This document shows positions 26,290 to 36,876 of a stretch of 64,000 bases of DNA, one piece after another. The position numbers were made by a program, and so were the translations under genes. The stretch spans positions 62,001 through 126,000 of the forward strand of contig JADJYJ010000028.1 in assembly GCA_016719785.1 (NCBI GenBank), in the 5' to 3' direction. Within the stretch, counting starts at the first letter, position 1. The number at the start of each line of letters is the position of its first letter. This DNA comes from Candidatus Amarolinea dominans (GTDB taxonomy: Bacteria > Chloroflexota > Anaerolineae > SSC4 > Amarolineaceae). The notes beneath the pieces are model-generated. The model saw nothing but the letters and a program-made list of their open reading frames with translations, searched no databases and was not told the DNA's origin.

Positions 26290-29200
26290 GCCCGTCGCAG
26301 ATGTCATAGGCGAGGCACCGATGTCCAGCGCGGTTCTTCCAAACCAATGGCAGGGGATCCAGGTACCCGACAGGGTTATTGCCGCGTAAGAGTGCCTGTT
26401 GAGCGATTGCGGATTTTCCGCCCCCGGCACAATCGTATCCGCGCTCAGGAACCGTCCGACGGCGGGTCTACCAGCGGACTGATAGAAATACAACGCCGTG
26501 CCGCTATCCCAGCGTTGACCGGTGGAAGCGGTAGGTGGTACCTGACTGCCCGGATTGTAACGCTAACGCGCCCAGGGATAGTAGCGCAAACTCTGTTGGT
26601 GTGCGATTGCCGGCGCTGTTCAGCGTCAGCGCCGTGGAGCCGAGATGATCGCCCAACAGATAGTTGATCGTGCTGTCCCCGGTGCGCATCGCGACGCGCG
26701 TCGCCGGCGTACTAATACTTCTTGACCGTGCCGTTGTCCATTTCGTGGGTGTTGCCCACGAAGACCGTCTGACGCCGCTGATCGTCTCCTTGACCCGGTT
26801 GCCGTCGCCGTCGTACACGTAACTCGCCGTGACGCCCCCGGACATCGCGGTTAATCGGTTCTCGGCATCGTAGGTCAACGTGACATCTGACTGCCGTTGA
26901 TGCGCCGGGTGGCGTTGCCGTTGGCGTCGTACCAGTATTTCTGATAGCCGGCCGTCGTCCCACCATGGGTCACCGCATGCTTGTGTGCGCCATTCTGATA
27001 TACTGATTCTGCGTCGTGCTCTCGAAGTGGGTCAGGTTGCCGATGGCGTTGTAGCCGTAGTTCTTCTGGCTGTAACCGCCATGCCCGTGGCGCCACTGGC
27101 TGCGCGGTGCTCAGACAGTGCAGCGCATCGTGAGCGAAGCTCTGCGTCTGGGTGGCCGGCGGCATTGGCGGAGGGCCGTTGCATCCGTGATGTCAATGAT
27201 GCTCACCACGTTGTCGGCGTCATCGTAGGTGTAGCTGATGTTCTGCAGATTGGTGTGGGGGGACGTTTGCCGGTCTTCGCGTCACCAGCCGGAAGTTCTC
27301 GCCGCGGTGTAGGTGTAGAGACTGCTGCACCACTCCCGTCGTGCTGCCCAGCCAGCGTTCCGTCGCCTGGCCCAACGCGTTGTAGAGCGTCTCGCCCACA
27401 TAGGGTGCTGCCGTTGCTCCGCACCTGGCGCAGCAACCCCTGGGTGTTGTAGGTGAAATTCACCTGCTCGCCCACCTGGCCCGCGTTGCCGCCAGGATAC
27501 TTTTGCCACAGCGGCCGGTCGGCTGAGTCGTAGCGCCAGGCCGTCACGAAGGCGCCGCCCCTGTACCGCTGATCACCTGGGTCTCGGTGATCACCCGGCC
27601 ACGCAGATCATAGGCCCAGGCGCTTGCTGCCCGATGGATCGTTCATGCCCGTGCGTCGGCCTTGCCCAGGTTGCCGTTCGCCGTGCTGTCGTAGCTGAAG
27701 CCGACGGCATAAGCCCCGCTGCACGTCAGGGTGTCCAGGTTGCTGATGCCCGCATGATAGGTCTTGCCCACCAGCCGATTGTGGCCGTCGTAGTAGACAC
27801 ATCGGACGCACGGCGCACGAAGCGTCGGTTGGCGTCGATGGTGTAGACCACAGGCCGCGGGGCGCTGAAATCCGGGTCGGCCGGGTTGTATTCGACTGCG
27901 TAGCGGGTCTCGGTGGTCGAGCTGTCAGGCTGCGTGACCATCAGCGGCCGGCCCAACGCATCATAGGTCGTCTGCGTCTTGGCCTGGCCCCAGTCCGGCG
28001 GCCGATACGCGCCGCCGGCGGCCGCATAGAAATAGGGGACGTTCTGTTGCTTGACCCCGCCCAACGGGTGATACTGCGTGCTGGCCACGATGCTCTGGCT
28101 GTCGGACGCGGCCTCCTGCTGCGTCTGGATGACCTGCCCCAGGCCGTCGTAGAATGCCCAATCGTCCAGGTAGGTCACTGTGCCCGACGCGTCGCCGTTC
28201 TGATCATCGCGCAAACTGTGTCTGACCGCCAGCGGCGCAGGGCTGTCAGTGTAAGCGTACTTCTCGGTGGCCGGGTTCGCCCACCCCGCGCCCGGCTTGC
28301 GGATTTCGGTCACGCGGCCGAACACGTCATACGTCAGACGGATCGCTGCGCTGTTGGGGTCGGTGCTGCGCTGCAACTGGCCCGCCAACCCGCTGCCGTT
28401 CGCCTCGGCCCCGCTCACGCCGTAATAGGTGTTGCTCGTCATCAGAGTCGCGCCGCCGCCCGCGCCGGGGGTGGTCGTCTGGGTCACCGGGTAGGTCTTG
28501 AAGGTCGCATCGTACGCTGTGGTCGTCGTCGCGCCGGCCGCGTTGGTCTCGCCGGTGCGGTTGCCGTAGAGATCGTAGCTGTAGAGCGCCGGCCGCGCCC
28601 AGTCGGCCTGGTTGGCGCTATCGCAGGTCTTGGCCTGCCACACCTCCTTCAACTGGCCTTTGGTCGGCGGCGTCTGCTGCTGGTTGAAGCCGGTCGTGTC
28701 GTAGATCTGCCGCGTCTGGCTCTGACACGCGCCGCCGCTGTCGCCCGCCCACAGCTTCTCCTGCGCCACCCGGTTGACGATGTAGGCGCTGGCGTCATCT
28801 CGCGGGTAGTACCAGCGTTCGGTCGTGCGATAGGGGGTGGTGTCGGTCGCATTGGCGTATTCCCGCACGTGGGTCACGTTGCCGTATTGCCAGCCGCCCT
28901 GGTTGGCCATCGCATAGGCGTAACGCGTGACCGCAACCGCACTGCCCTGGGTTTGGGTCACCGCGCTCGTGTAAGGCCAATCCACCCCGCCCACCGTCTG
29001 CAACAGCCAGCCGGTGGCCGTACGCGCCAGCTCGCCCCCACCCGGCTGCGTGGTGATGACCAACGTCTCCTTGCCCTCCGCGGGTCGGGCTTGCCGGCGC
29101 TGGCGTTGTATTGATAGCTGTAACTGTGATTGCGCTGCGTCACCGCCTGGCCCGGCCGCATCCTTCGCCACTTCCTACCGCAGTGTGGCCCAGAAATTCG

Positions 29201-31714
29201 TAGGTGTCGCGTGGGATCTCGGCGCCGTTGTTGCACCCCACCGGCGTCACGTAGGCACGCGCCTGTCGGGCATATTCGGTCGTCGAGAACAGCCCCAGCC
29301 CCGACGCCGCGCCGTTGGTGATGACCTGGCTGGTCACCACTTGCCACTGATAGCTGGTGCATCCGGCGTTGTTGCCCACGAATTCCGGGCTGTAGTTGAA
29401 CTGCACCGCGCCGCCATAGCCGTTGTTTGCCGTGCGCAGACGCACGCTGTTGCCGCCCCCTGATAGCCGAAGGTGTAGGCCAGCAGCGCTCGCCGTTGGA
29501 GCCGTACTGCGTGATCGAGGTCAGCAGCGAATGATTGCCCGCCCGGGATCCGTACCGCAGCCCAACGTGGTGCTGTCGTAGGTGTAGCCCAGGTCGTAGC
29601 GCCGCACCAGCTGCCAGGCGCCAGCCGCCGTATAGGCCTCGACGAAGACCTGTTTCAGCCGGCCGTCGCCAAACGAGCTGATCTGGTAGGGATCGCTGTA
29701 TTTGCAGACGTTCTTGTCATTGCGCGGCTCCCGCACCAGCCGCACCCGCACCGTCGCCGCGCCGTTTTTCGGGGTCAGTGTCAGCGTCTCCGGGTAACTG
29801 GCACGCGTGTACTGCCCCGCATTCCCCGTGCAGCCGTTGCTCACCCCCTTGGTTTCGTGCGCCCAGGCGATGTCCCAACGGTTACCCGCCGGGTCTTCGA
29901 TGCGCGTCAGACCCCACTGCGTCGCGCGCACGCCGCAGCCCTGGCCCCATCCCGTCCAGAACGCTTCATACGCCGTGCCACCGCCCACGCCCCCGGCCGG
30001 GTTGCCAAACGTGTACTTCATGCCATCCGGTGTGCGCACCGTCCACGGCTGGGTGTTCCAGGCCAGGCCGTCGCTGTGCTCGATTTTCAGAAACCCCTGT
30101 GGGTCGGTGGTCAAGACCCCGCCGCTTTGCTTGATCTCGAACGCGCCGCCGCCGAAGCTCAGGTTGTACGGCCCGGTCTTGCCCAGCGGCCGGCTGATGC
30201 TGCCGATGCCCGCCAGGTCCCAACCCAGACCCACCCACGACGCCTGCGCCTGGTACGCGCTGCCGGCCACCTGCCCCAGAATGTTGCTGCCCTGACTGTT
30301 GTCGGCCAGTCGTAGTCCCCCTCCCAGCCCGGCCGGCCCGGCAGGCACGTCCAGGTCGTAGCCCACGCTCGCGGCGCCGCTCCACAGGTCGCTGGTGAAC
30401 GCCTTCAGGCTGGGCAAGATCGTCACGCCGTAGGTTGGGCCGCTGCTGGCCGCAGCATACACGCCCGCGCTGAACACCGTGGTTGCCAGGCTGCCGGTCG
30501 CCGGCTCGGCCAGTGGTCCTCGATGCACGCCAATCCCCCGCCTGCTCATCCCAGGTCAGCAGCCGCACTCTTCCAACCCACGCGAGCCTCCGCTGCCGTT
30601 ATGCGCACCCTCAGACTGACCGGCTGGCCGAAGTCTCCCGTCCGGCGGCGTTGCTTCAGGGCGAAGACCGCTATCAGACCGTCGGCGGGGGCTGCAGGCA
30701 GGCTGCGGTAGCGCAGTTGCGTTGGTTGGCTCACCGCGCCCGGTGGTACTTCCACCTGCACCCGCCCATCCGCACTGACCAGCACCCCGCCCTCGCCCGG
30801 CGTCAGCCACACCTCATCCGGCCCAGGCGTCGGCGTCGGCGTGCATTCCTGGTCATGACAGGACGGCGGTGGCCGTCGGCGTCGGTGTGGCCGTCGGTGT
30901 CAAGTCGCCGTCGGCGTTGGCGTACACTCCTCGTCCTGGCAAAGCGGCGGCTCGACCGTCGCCGTCGGTGTGGCGGTCGGCGGCTCGGCCGTCGGCGTTG
31001 GCGTACACTCCTCGTCCTGGCAGGGCGGCGGCTCGACCGTCGGCGTGGCCGTCGGCGGCTCGGCCGTCGGCGTTGGCGCACAGTCCTCGCCCAGGCAGGG
31101 CGCCGCGGTGATCGTGATCGCCGCACTGGCCGCCACCCCTGCGCCCACCTCCTCGCCCACGATGGCGACCGTGTTCGTGATGACCTGCCCGCTGACCGCG
31201 CCCAGCGCCTGCGCCTGAAACGTGCCGGTCAGCGTGGTGCCCGCGGCCAGTTGGCCAATGGCCCACTCCAGCCGGCGCTCGGTTTCCAGGTAGCTGAAAT
31301 CCCCTCCCGGCCGGCCAGTAGGCCAGCTCCAGCGGCAGGGTGTCGCTCACCACCAGTCCGCTCAAGTCGCGGTCGGCCAGGGTGTTGGTGATGACCACCG
31401 TGTAGGTGACAACGCCCGCCGGCTCCACCTGTGGCGGCGCCGCAGCCAGCGTCAACTGCACGACCGCAGGCGCGGGCGTCGCATCGGGATCGGAAATGAG
31501 ATCGAAATTGGGATCAGGGGACATGAGTTTAGTAGCGGTATTTATCTGGGGGGGGGGTAGCCGCCGCCGCCGTGGAAAAGAGCAGACTGCACACCACCAA
31601 CAGATGAACCAACGACGACAGGCGCGGCGCGAGCCGGCCGCGAGTAGAATGTCGGGAGGAGAGAGGAGAGAAAGCAGTAGATAGAAAAGAGAAAATAGAA
31701 GAGCGGCGTAACAT
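26290..31714 (-). pseudogene. Full-length RHS/YD-repeat protein gene (frameshifted)
   Basis: The only RHS gene here with its N-terminus. ATG 31714 with AAAGGAG upstream; signal peptide LSSLVHLLVVCSLLFSTAAA. In order: DUF11-like segment (VEPAGVVTYTVVITNTLADR), Pro/Thr linker with CQDEECTPTPT repeats, a ZU5-like piece (SADGRVQVEVPPGAV), an SpvB-like N-terminal domain (ASWVGLGWDLAGIGSISRP), long YD-repeat shell (RLTYDVFGRVTEI, TTYDALGRPLMVTQPD, TLTYDAENRLTAMSG), and the core end GRFLSADTIVPGAENPQSLN. The tip is lost: after NNPVGYLDP the frame breaks. Frameshifts at a C10 run (31548-31557), about 31300, 30860, 30546, 29500, 29150, 27750, 27300, 26900, 26700 and 26500. Likely exported toxin-delivery shell. 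Confidence 0.8.
30865..31110 (-). repeat. Coding tandem repeat (Cys/Pro/Thr linker)
   Basis: About three units of roughly 70-80 bp encoding CxxEECTPTPTAEPPTATPT-like sequence in the RHS gene. Unit lengths vary by insertion of TAT or PTV. Typical of a flexible, expandable stalk; the paired cysteines could cross-link. Confidence 0.65.
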
Positions 31715-31905
31715 GACCACAGACTCCTTTCGTGCAGCAAACGAAACGGACGGGGTCAGGGACATTTTCCTGACTGCTGAAGGAGGTCGCAGCCGGGAGA
31801 GAACTCACGCCAGGGACTTCCGACGGCGAGACGACTCCGGAAGGCGGGGGCAGGCTTGTGGCTGGTCACAGCATACCACGCGCGGCGATCTGTCAAGAGG
31901 CAAAA
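31715..31905 (-). promoter_or_regulatory. Promoter and conserved 5' leader of the RHS gene (copy 1)
   Basis: Minus strand: TTGACA (31891-31896), 15-nt spacer, TATGCT (31870-31875), then a leader of about 150 nt ending CGAAAGGAGTCTGTGGTC before ATG. Nearly the whole leader is repeated upstream of the LVIVD gene (53614-53855). Shared parts include CCTGCCCCCGCCTTCCG, GGAAGTCCCTGGCG and GCGACCTCCTTCAGCAGTCA. CTCGCC/GGCG(T)GAG can pair around GGAAGTCCCT. Confidence 0.75.
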
Positions 31906-31934
31906 TTTGGGCGCAGCAATTCCGAATTGGGCAG

Positions 31935-32160
31935 ACGTTCGACCACAAGGAACGCATAGAACACAAAGCAACGGCAGGAGATTCGCAGATTGGCGGCGTC
32001 TTTGCGCTCTTTGTGTTCTATGTGGCAAAAATCCGCCCCGCTTTCTCTGCCACGAATTGACACGAATTCCAGGATTCTTTCGTGTCAATTCGTGGCCGAA
32101 AGTCGGGCCGATGGTCTCCTTGACCCGGTTGCCGTCGCCGTCGTACACATAGCTGGCCGT
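31935..32160. repeat. Two short repeats beside an RHS shard
   Basis: 31938-32030: CACAAGGAACGCATAGAACA faces CTCTTTGTGTTCTATGTGGC as an imperfect inverted repeat. 32041-32097: ATTCGTG-family unit (GCCACGAATTGACACGAATT with TTCGTGTCAATTCGTGGC). 32107-32160 on the minus strand encodes TASYVYDGDGNRVKETIG, an RHS shard that ends at the repeat. No gene otherwise between the RHS promoter and xdhC. Confidence 0.65.
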
Positions 32161-32208
32161 ACATCGGGATCGGAAGGCGGGGGACAGGCTTGCAGCCACC
32201 GACGCGAT

Positions 32209-33036
32209 TCAGGCGGTTGCCCGCAGGCGGCGCTGTTCGTCCCGGGCGCGGCGGGCAGCGGCCAGTGAACGCGCGGGCCCGCTGCGCAGGACGTTGATCA
32301 TTTCGGCCATGATGCAGACGGCAATTTCTGCAGGGGTGCGCGCGCCAATGTCCAGGCCGATGGGCGCGTAGATGCGGCTGAATTTCTCTGGCGGGATGCC
32401 CTGCTCCTGGTTGAGAAGCTGGAAGACGGCGCTCACCCGACGCTGCGAACCGATCATGCCGATGTAGGCCAGCGGCGCGTCCAGTACTTCGAGCAGGCAA
32501 TCAATGTCGTACTGATGGCCGCGCGTGACCAGGACGATGTAGGAGTCCTTGTCCAGGCGACCATCGGTCAGCATGGCATGCACCGTCTCGCGCAGCGGCG
32601 CGGCCAGAACCTGGTCGGCCTGCGCAAAACGCTGACGGTTGGCAAACTGCGGCCGGTCGTCCAGCACAGTGACGGTGAATCCGCACAAACTCCCCAGGCT
32701 GGCCAGCGGCACGGCGATGTGGCCCGCGCCCACGATGACCAGATGCGGCGGCTGGCGCTGCACCTCCACGAAGACACGCAGCGTCGCGCCCATCTCCTGG
32801 CTGTAGTCCAGGGTGCGGTGCTGCTTACCGCTCAGCACAGCGGCCGCATCAGTCAGGACGCGCGCGTCCAGCTCACCCAGGCCCAGGTCGCCCAGCGGTG
32901 GTTGATCTCGCCAGACCAATGCCCGGCGCCCCTGGCTGGCCTGGTACGGCCCGGCCGCAGCGATCACGGTGACAAGGGCCACGCCGCGTTTGTCGTCGAG
33001 AGAGGCAAGCAGTGCCGTGAGAATCGGATCGGTCAT
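32209..33036 (-). CDS. xdhC: XdhC/CoxI-family molybdenum hydroxylase maturation protein, Rossmann part
   Basis: About 275 residues. ATG 33036 overlaps the previous stop as ATGA. Seen: HLVIVGAGHIAVPLASLGSL (Rossmann, GxGxxA type), VTVLDDRPQFANRQRF, VLVTRGHQYDIDCLLEVLDA, YIGMIGSQRRV, GLDIGARTPAEIAVCIMAEM, all typical of XdhC. Such proteins bind the molybdenum cofactor and help sulfurate and insert it into xanthine dehydrogenase or CO dehydrogenase-type enzymes. The small N-terminal XdhC_CoxI domain is a separate upstream gene. The catalytic subunits are not in this window. Frame intact. Confidence 0.85.
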   Translation of the reverse strand: MTDPILTALLASLDDKRGVALVTVIAAAGPYQASQGRRALVWRDQPPLGDLGLGELDARVLTDAAAVLSGKQHRTLDYSQEMGATLRVFVEVQRQPPHLVIVGAGHIAVPLASLGSLCGFTVTVLDDRPQFANRQRFAQADQVLAAPLRETVHAMLTDGRLDKDSYIVLVTRGHQYDIDCLLEVLDAPLAYIGMIGSQRRVSAVFQLLNQEQGIPPEKFSRIYAPIGLDIGARTPAEIAVCIMAEMINVLRSGPARSLAAARRARDEQRRLRATA

Positions 33037-33347
33037 TGGCCCCAACGTTCAATGAAGACATTCATGATGCCGCCGCAGACGCCCAGGCTCTGCATGGAGA
33101 TGTCCTCGGTCAGATCCACATGGATATTCTGCGGTTCGCCGGTTTGGATCACATCCAGCGCCGCGCGGATGACATCGGCCTCGCCGCAGCCGCCGCCAAT
33201 CGTGCCCACGTGCTGGCCCAGCGGATGAACAATCATCTTGGCCCCCACCTCACGCGGCACCGATCCCCGCACCTCGGTGATGGTCGCCAGGGCCACGGTT
33301 TCGCCCTGGTCAAGCAGGTCGTTCAGTCGGTGATAAATCGTGTCCAT
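33033..33347 (-). CDS. XdhC_CoxI-domain small protein
   Basis: 104 residues: LLDQGETVALATITEVRGSV, PREVGAKMIVHPLGQHVGTI, GGGCGEADV, the small conserved XdhC_CoxI domain with the GGGCGE loop. Commonly split from or fused to the Rossmann XdhC part, which follows with a 4-nt overlap. The shared operon indicates one functional unit in molybdenum-cofactor delivery. ATG 33347 lies inside the end of the mocA-like gene. Confidence 0.85.
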   Translation of the reverse strand: MDTIYHRLNDLLDQGETVALATITEVRGSVPREVGAKMIVHPLGQHVGTIGGGCGEADVIRAALDVIQTGEPQNIHVDLTEDISMQSLGVCGGIMNVFIERWGQ

Positions 33348-33969
33348 CGGTTGCGCTTGCGCCTACCTCCCGCAGATAATCGTCCGGGGTATCCATGTCG
33401 CTCAAAATCGTCGGGCTGTCCAACGTGATATGCTCGATCTGTCCAGCCAGCGAGGTCCAGAGGGAGCGCAGGCTGTCTTGCCAGCTCAGCGCCAGCACGG
33501 CCGGCCATACCGCACGCGGTAAACAGATGGGATGCCCGCGCCGCATCTGGTAGCTGGGAATGATGATGCGCTGCGGCGGGCCATCGCGCCAGGCCGCAAT
33601 CACGGCGGCGATGGTGCCCGCCTGGATGCGCGGCTGATCCCCCACCGCAATCAGCGCCGCGTTCACCGTTGGCCCCAGGGCGCGCAGCCCCACCTGGATG
33701 GATGAAATCATCTCGCCGGCGGCGTGATCGGGGTTGAAAACGACACGTAGCGGATAGCCTTGCAGCACGGCCGCCAGCGCCTCATGCTCGTACCCGGTCA
33801 CCACCAGCAGATCCGCCAATGGCGCGGTCAGCAGGGTGGTCACCACCTGCTCGATGACCGTTTTCTGGCCCCACGGCAGCAGTGGCTTGAGCCGGCCCAT
33901 GCGCGAGGAACGCCCGGCCGCCAGCACCATACCGGCAATCATCGTCGCGGCGCCAGGCCGGGCTTTCAT
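33310..33969 (-). CDS. MocA-like molybdenum cofactor nucleotidyltransferase
   Basis: About 219 residues from ATG 33969 (MKARPGAATM); MIAGMVLAAG at 33942 is an alternative. NTP-transferase fold: GMVLAAGRSSRMGRLKPLLP (G-x-G-x-S-x-R-M-G-x-x-K), ALIAVGDQPRIQAGTIAAVI, IIIPSYQMRRGHPICLPR. This set is typical of MocA/MobA-like CTP or GTP: molybdopterin transferases, which make the dinucleotide cofactor for molybdenum hydroxylases. Neighbouring xdhC genes support that role. The last 12 codons overlap the next gene in another frame and may reflect an indel near the end. Confidence 0.8.
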   Translation of the reverse strand: MKARPGAATMIAGMVLAAGRSSRMGRLKPLLPWGQKTVIEQVVTTLLTAPLADLLVVTGYEHEALAAVLQGYPLRVVFNPDHAAGEMISSIQVGLRALGPTVNAALIAVGDQPRIQAGTIAAVIAAWRDGPPQRIIIPSYQMRRGHPICLPRAVWPAVLALSWQDSLRSLWTSLAGQIEHITLDSPTILSDMDTPDDYLREVGASATDGHDLSPTERPA

Positions 33970-34086
33970 CTCGTAGCCCGATCCGCTCCACGATCGGGCG
34001 GGCCTGCATGTCCAAACAAGGTCTTTCATCATAGGCCAATCATAGCACATGGCATCCCCTGCTGCCAAGTTCACCCGCCACCAGGC

Positions 34087-34119
34087 GATCTCCAATCTCC
34101 AATCTCCAATCTCCAATCT
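34087..34119. repeat. Heptad tandem repeat TCTCCAA x4
   Basis: ATCTCCA repeated four to five times between the divergent mocA and glycosyltransferase genes. A weaker run (CTCCACT) lies at 38629-38645. Confidence 0.7.
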
Positions 34120-34131
34120 CCGCCCCGCTGC

Positions 34132-34160
34132 TTGACAAATTTTCGGCCCCGTGCGATAAC
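34132..34160 (+). promoter_or_regulatory. Sigma70-type promoter of the glycosyltransferase gene
   Basis: TTGACA (34132-34137), 17-nt spacer, GATAAC (34155-34160). Confidence 0.6.
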
Positions 34161-34210
34161 AGTACCATCAAACTCGATTTCGTGTTGAGCATCGTCACGG
34201 GCAGGTAACT

Positions 34211-35451
34211 ATGACTGAATCGCAATCGGTACGGATTCTCATCTTGACCGCGGATGCAGGCGCGGGGCACCGCAGCGCCGCTAACGCGCTGGATGGAGCG
34301 TTGCGCGCTCGCTATGGCGACCGTGTCGTCACTGCGATTGTCAATCCGCTGCACGAGCCTCATGCACCGATGGCGTTCCGTTTGGCCGAGGAAAATTACC
34401 TCAACCGGGTGCAGGCCACGCCCACCCTCTACCAGTTGCAGCACGAGGCCACTGATTCACCGCTTTCGGCCGCGATCTTCAGCCTGTCGGCGCGCTTGCT
34501 GCTGACGCGTACCATGACGCGGCTGCTGGTGCGCTGGCAACCCGATGTGGTGGTTTCGGTTTACATGCTCTACAGCGAGGCAGTGGCGCAGCCAGCCCCG
34601 CCTGGGCCGCCCGATTCCACATATCACCGTCATCACCGACCTCGGTTCCACCGTCCATGCAGTTTGGTTCTCGCCGCACGATACGCTTTGCGTGGTGTCG
34701 TCGGAGGTCGTGCGGCGCAAAGCCCTCACCTGCGGCATGGACGACGCGCATATCGTGATCGCCGGCATCCCTGTGGATCGGCGCTTTGGTCAACCGACGG
34801 CCCCGGCCAGCACGTTGCGAGCGGAGTTGGGCTGGGAGGCCGATACGCCGGCCATTCTGCTGATGAGCGGCGGCGCAGGCATCGGTCATGGCCGACCTGG
34901 CGGCTGCAATTGATGCAGCCTGCCTGCCTGCGCAGTTGGTTGTGGTCGTCGGTCGTAACGAAGAATTGGAAGAGCATCTGCGCCGTGGCCTGGCGCAATC
35001 CCACCCACATCTACGGCTTTACGCGCGAGGTGCCCACGCTGATGCATGCCTCGGACATCGTCTTGACCAAAGCCGGCGGCCTTTCGGTGAGCGAGGCGCT
35101 GGCCGCGGGGCTGCCAATCATTCTGCACAGCGCAATTCAGGGCCAGGAGACCGGCAATGTGGAGCATGTGGTGGAGCATGGCGCCGTGTGGGCGCCGACC
35201 TCGGCCGAGGTTGTGCGCACGCTCAGGCGCTGGTTGGTGCAGGACCGCAGGAGTGGCGACGCTACACCGACGCGGCGCGAGCATTGGGGCGCGCGCAGGC
35301 GGCCGATGATGTGGCTGGCCTGGCCTTCGATGCGGGATACCAGGCGCAGGGGCAAATGCGGCCGGCCGCGGCGCCGCCCCGGCTGATCACCCGCATGCGC
35401 CCGCTGCGCGCCTGGGCGGGGCGCTATGCGCGGCGCATGCTACGACCCTAG
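34211..35451 (+). pseudogene. MGDG synthase-type glycosyltransferase (frameshifted)
   Basis: About 400 residues when repaired. ATG 34211 with GGCAGG upstream. N-terminal part matches MGDG synthase/processive diacylglycerol glycosyltransferases (RILILTADAGAGHRSAANAL, then YNLYEE-like FRLAEENYLN). After a shift near 34590 the frame reads ITVITDLGSTVHAVWFSP and VSSEVVRRKALTCGM. After a second near 34880 it reads LPAQLVVVVGRNEELEEHL. After a third it reads IYGFTREVPTLMHASDIVLT and KAGGLSVSEALAAGLPII, the nucleotide-sugar loop. Probable function: galactosyl or glucosyl transfer to diacylglycerol at the membrane. The pattern of single-base shifts suggests sequence error rather than decay. Confidence 0.75.
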
Positions 35452-36239
35452 CTGTGCCGCGAACTGGCTGAGCAGGGTGCGTGGCTCATGTCAAGGCTGA
35501 GCGGTGTCACCGACACGATGTGATCCACCACAACGCGTAGATGTCAGAATCGGACTCCAGGCGCCCGGTCAATCTTGATCTGATAGGGCAAACGCACCTC
35601 GTCCTCGAAGCGCAGGCGATCACTCAGGATCGTCTCGTAATAGGGCAAGCGGCTGCCGCGTCAGACGCCAGGGCGTCTGCGGCGTGGCGGCTGCGGGAAT
35701 GTCCATCTTGAGCACATCCACGTCAGGCGGGAAGGGCTGGAGAGCGCCAGGCCTGCCAACCAGCGGGCAAAATGCACCGCCGTGCGCCAATCAACGTCGT
35801 AACCGAAACGAGCATGGTAGGCGGGATCGGTCTCCAGCGAAATTGCCAGCGCGGGCACGCCCATATCCGCCGCCTGTAAAGCCGCTCCCACCGTGCCCGA
35901 AACCATCACGCTGGTGCCCAGGTTCTCGCCATAGTTGATGCCGGAGATGACCAGGTCCGGACGCTGCTGGCGGCAGACTTCGTGCAGGCCATAGAGAACC
36001 GCTTGAGCCGGAGAGCCAGGCACTGAGTAGGCCGGCAGACGGTCGCCGTTCAGACGTAGCTCTTCCACAAAAATGGCGCCGCTGATGCCGCCAGGCAGGC
36101 TGCGCCCCATGGCGCTTTGCTGATCCTTCGGCGCCACCACCACCAAATCGGCCAGATCATGCACCGCCTCGATCGCCGCCATCAGGCCCGGCGAATGAAT
36201 CCCATCATCGTTAGTCAGCAAAATCAAAGGCCGCGTCAT
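35440..36239 (-). pseudogene. surE: SurE 5'/3'-nucleotidase (3' part frameshifted)
   Basis: ATG 36239 with GGAGAG 9 nt upstream. N-terminal two thirds intact: LILLTNDDGIHSPGLMAAIE (DD metal ligands), SAMGRSLPGG, YSVPGSPAQAVLYGLHEV, DLVISGINYGENLGTSVMVS (SGIN-G-N motif), GTVGAALQAADMGVPALAIS. After about 35740 the frame shifts (LKMDIPAAATPQTPW in another frame) and again near 35520, then HIVSVTPLSLDMSHA, closing with AAQLGS and a TAG at 35440-35442. Repaired length about 265 residues, normal for SurE. The enzyme dephosphorylates nucleoside monophosphates. Its 3' end overlaps the convergent glycosyltransferase. Confidence 0.85.
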
Positions 36240-36246
36240 CAAGAAA

Positions 36247-36292
36247 ATCTCTCCAAAAAGTGAAGTCTATCCCCGCTTGCAGTATAGCATGA
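36247..36292. repeat. Palindromic repeat family P, partial copy a
   Basis: On the minus strand CTGCAAGCGGGGATAGACTT then CACTTTTT, matching one arm and the middle of the copies at 43985-44050 and 46848-46913. Lies just upstream of surE. Confidence 0.65.
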
Positions 36293-36348
36293 GGTCAACG
36301 GCAAGGCAAAGGCCGGTCTGTGCGCGGCTTCGGGAATCCGGACAAAAA

Positions 36349-36401
36349 GACAGGATTCACGGGATGAACCGCGGCATCCTGTTCATCCTGTAAATCCTGT
36401 C
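36349..36401. repeat. Inverted repeat GACAGGATT...AATCCTGTC
   Basis: GACAGGATTCACGGGATGAA (36349-36368) pairs, with two mismatches, with TTCATCCTGTAAATCCTGTC (36382-36401) around a 13-nt loop. Intergenic, behind glnB. Could act as a terminator-like hairpin or be a mobile repeat. Confidence 0.65.
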
Positions 36402-36429
36402 CAGCTTCTGCGCTGCGCCGTCAGGCTGC

Positions 36430-36818
36430 TTAGCGACCGTTCCTGACGCCGCGGCGGGTGTCAATGTCATCTGGATACATCAGCGCCTCGCGCCCGCGCT
36501 CGCCGGTGCGGATGCGCACCACGTCATCCACCGGATAGATGAAGATCAGTCCGTCGCCCTCCTTGCCGGTACGGGCCGCGGCCATGATCGCTTCGATGGT
36601 CTTCTCCACGTTGTGATCGCTCAGCACGATGTTGACCTGCGCCTTGGGCAGCAAGTCCATGTGGTAGGAGGTGCCGCGCCAGGAAAGCTCAATGCCGCCC
36701 TGGCGACCATGCCCGCACCTCGATGACGTTCATGCCCGTGATGCCGATCGCGCAGCGCGCGTCCATGACATCGTTCAGTGCTTCTTCGCGAATGATCGCT
36801 TCCGATTTTCTTTGTCAT
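36430..36818 (-). pseudogene. P-II nitrogen regulatory protein GlnB/GlnK (frameshifted)
   Basis: ATG 36818. Repaired about 112 residues, normal for P-II. The N-terminal half (KKIE.IIREEALNDVMDARC, GITGMNVIEVR) is split over frames by indels near 36800 and 36690. From MDLLPKAQVNIVLSDHNVEK the frame is intact to IEAIMAAARTGKEGDGLIFI and EALMYPDDID. The GKEGDGLIFI stretch is the P-II B-loop/C-region signature. It lies directly behind amtB, the standard glnK-amtB pairing in which P-II plugs the ammonium channel when nitrogen is plentiful. Confidence 0.85.
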
Positions 36819-36876
36819 CAGCCTGTCCTTTGCTCTTTGCCTGCGCCCGCGCCAGCCGCTGGATATGGCGCTCAGC

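Noticed and set aside
30803..31126. Arg-rich ORF (RRRRPSRRPPRR type)
   Set aside because: Frame shadow of the Pro/Thr tandem repeat in the RHS gene.
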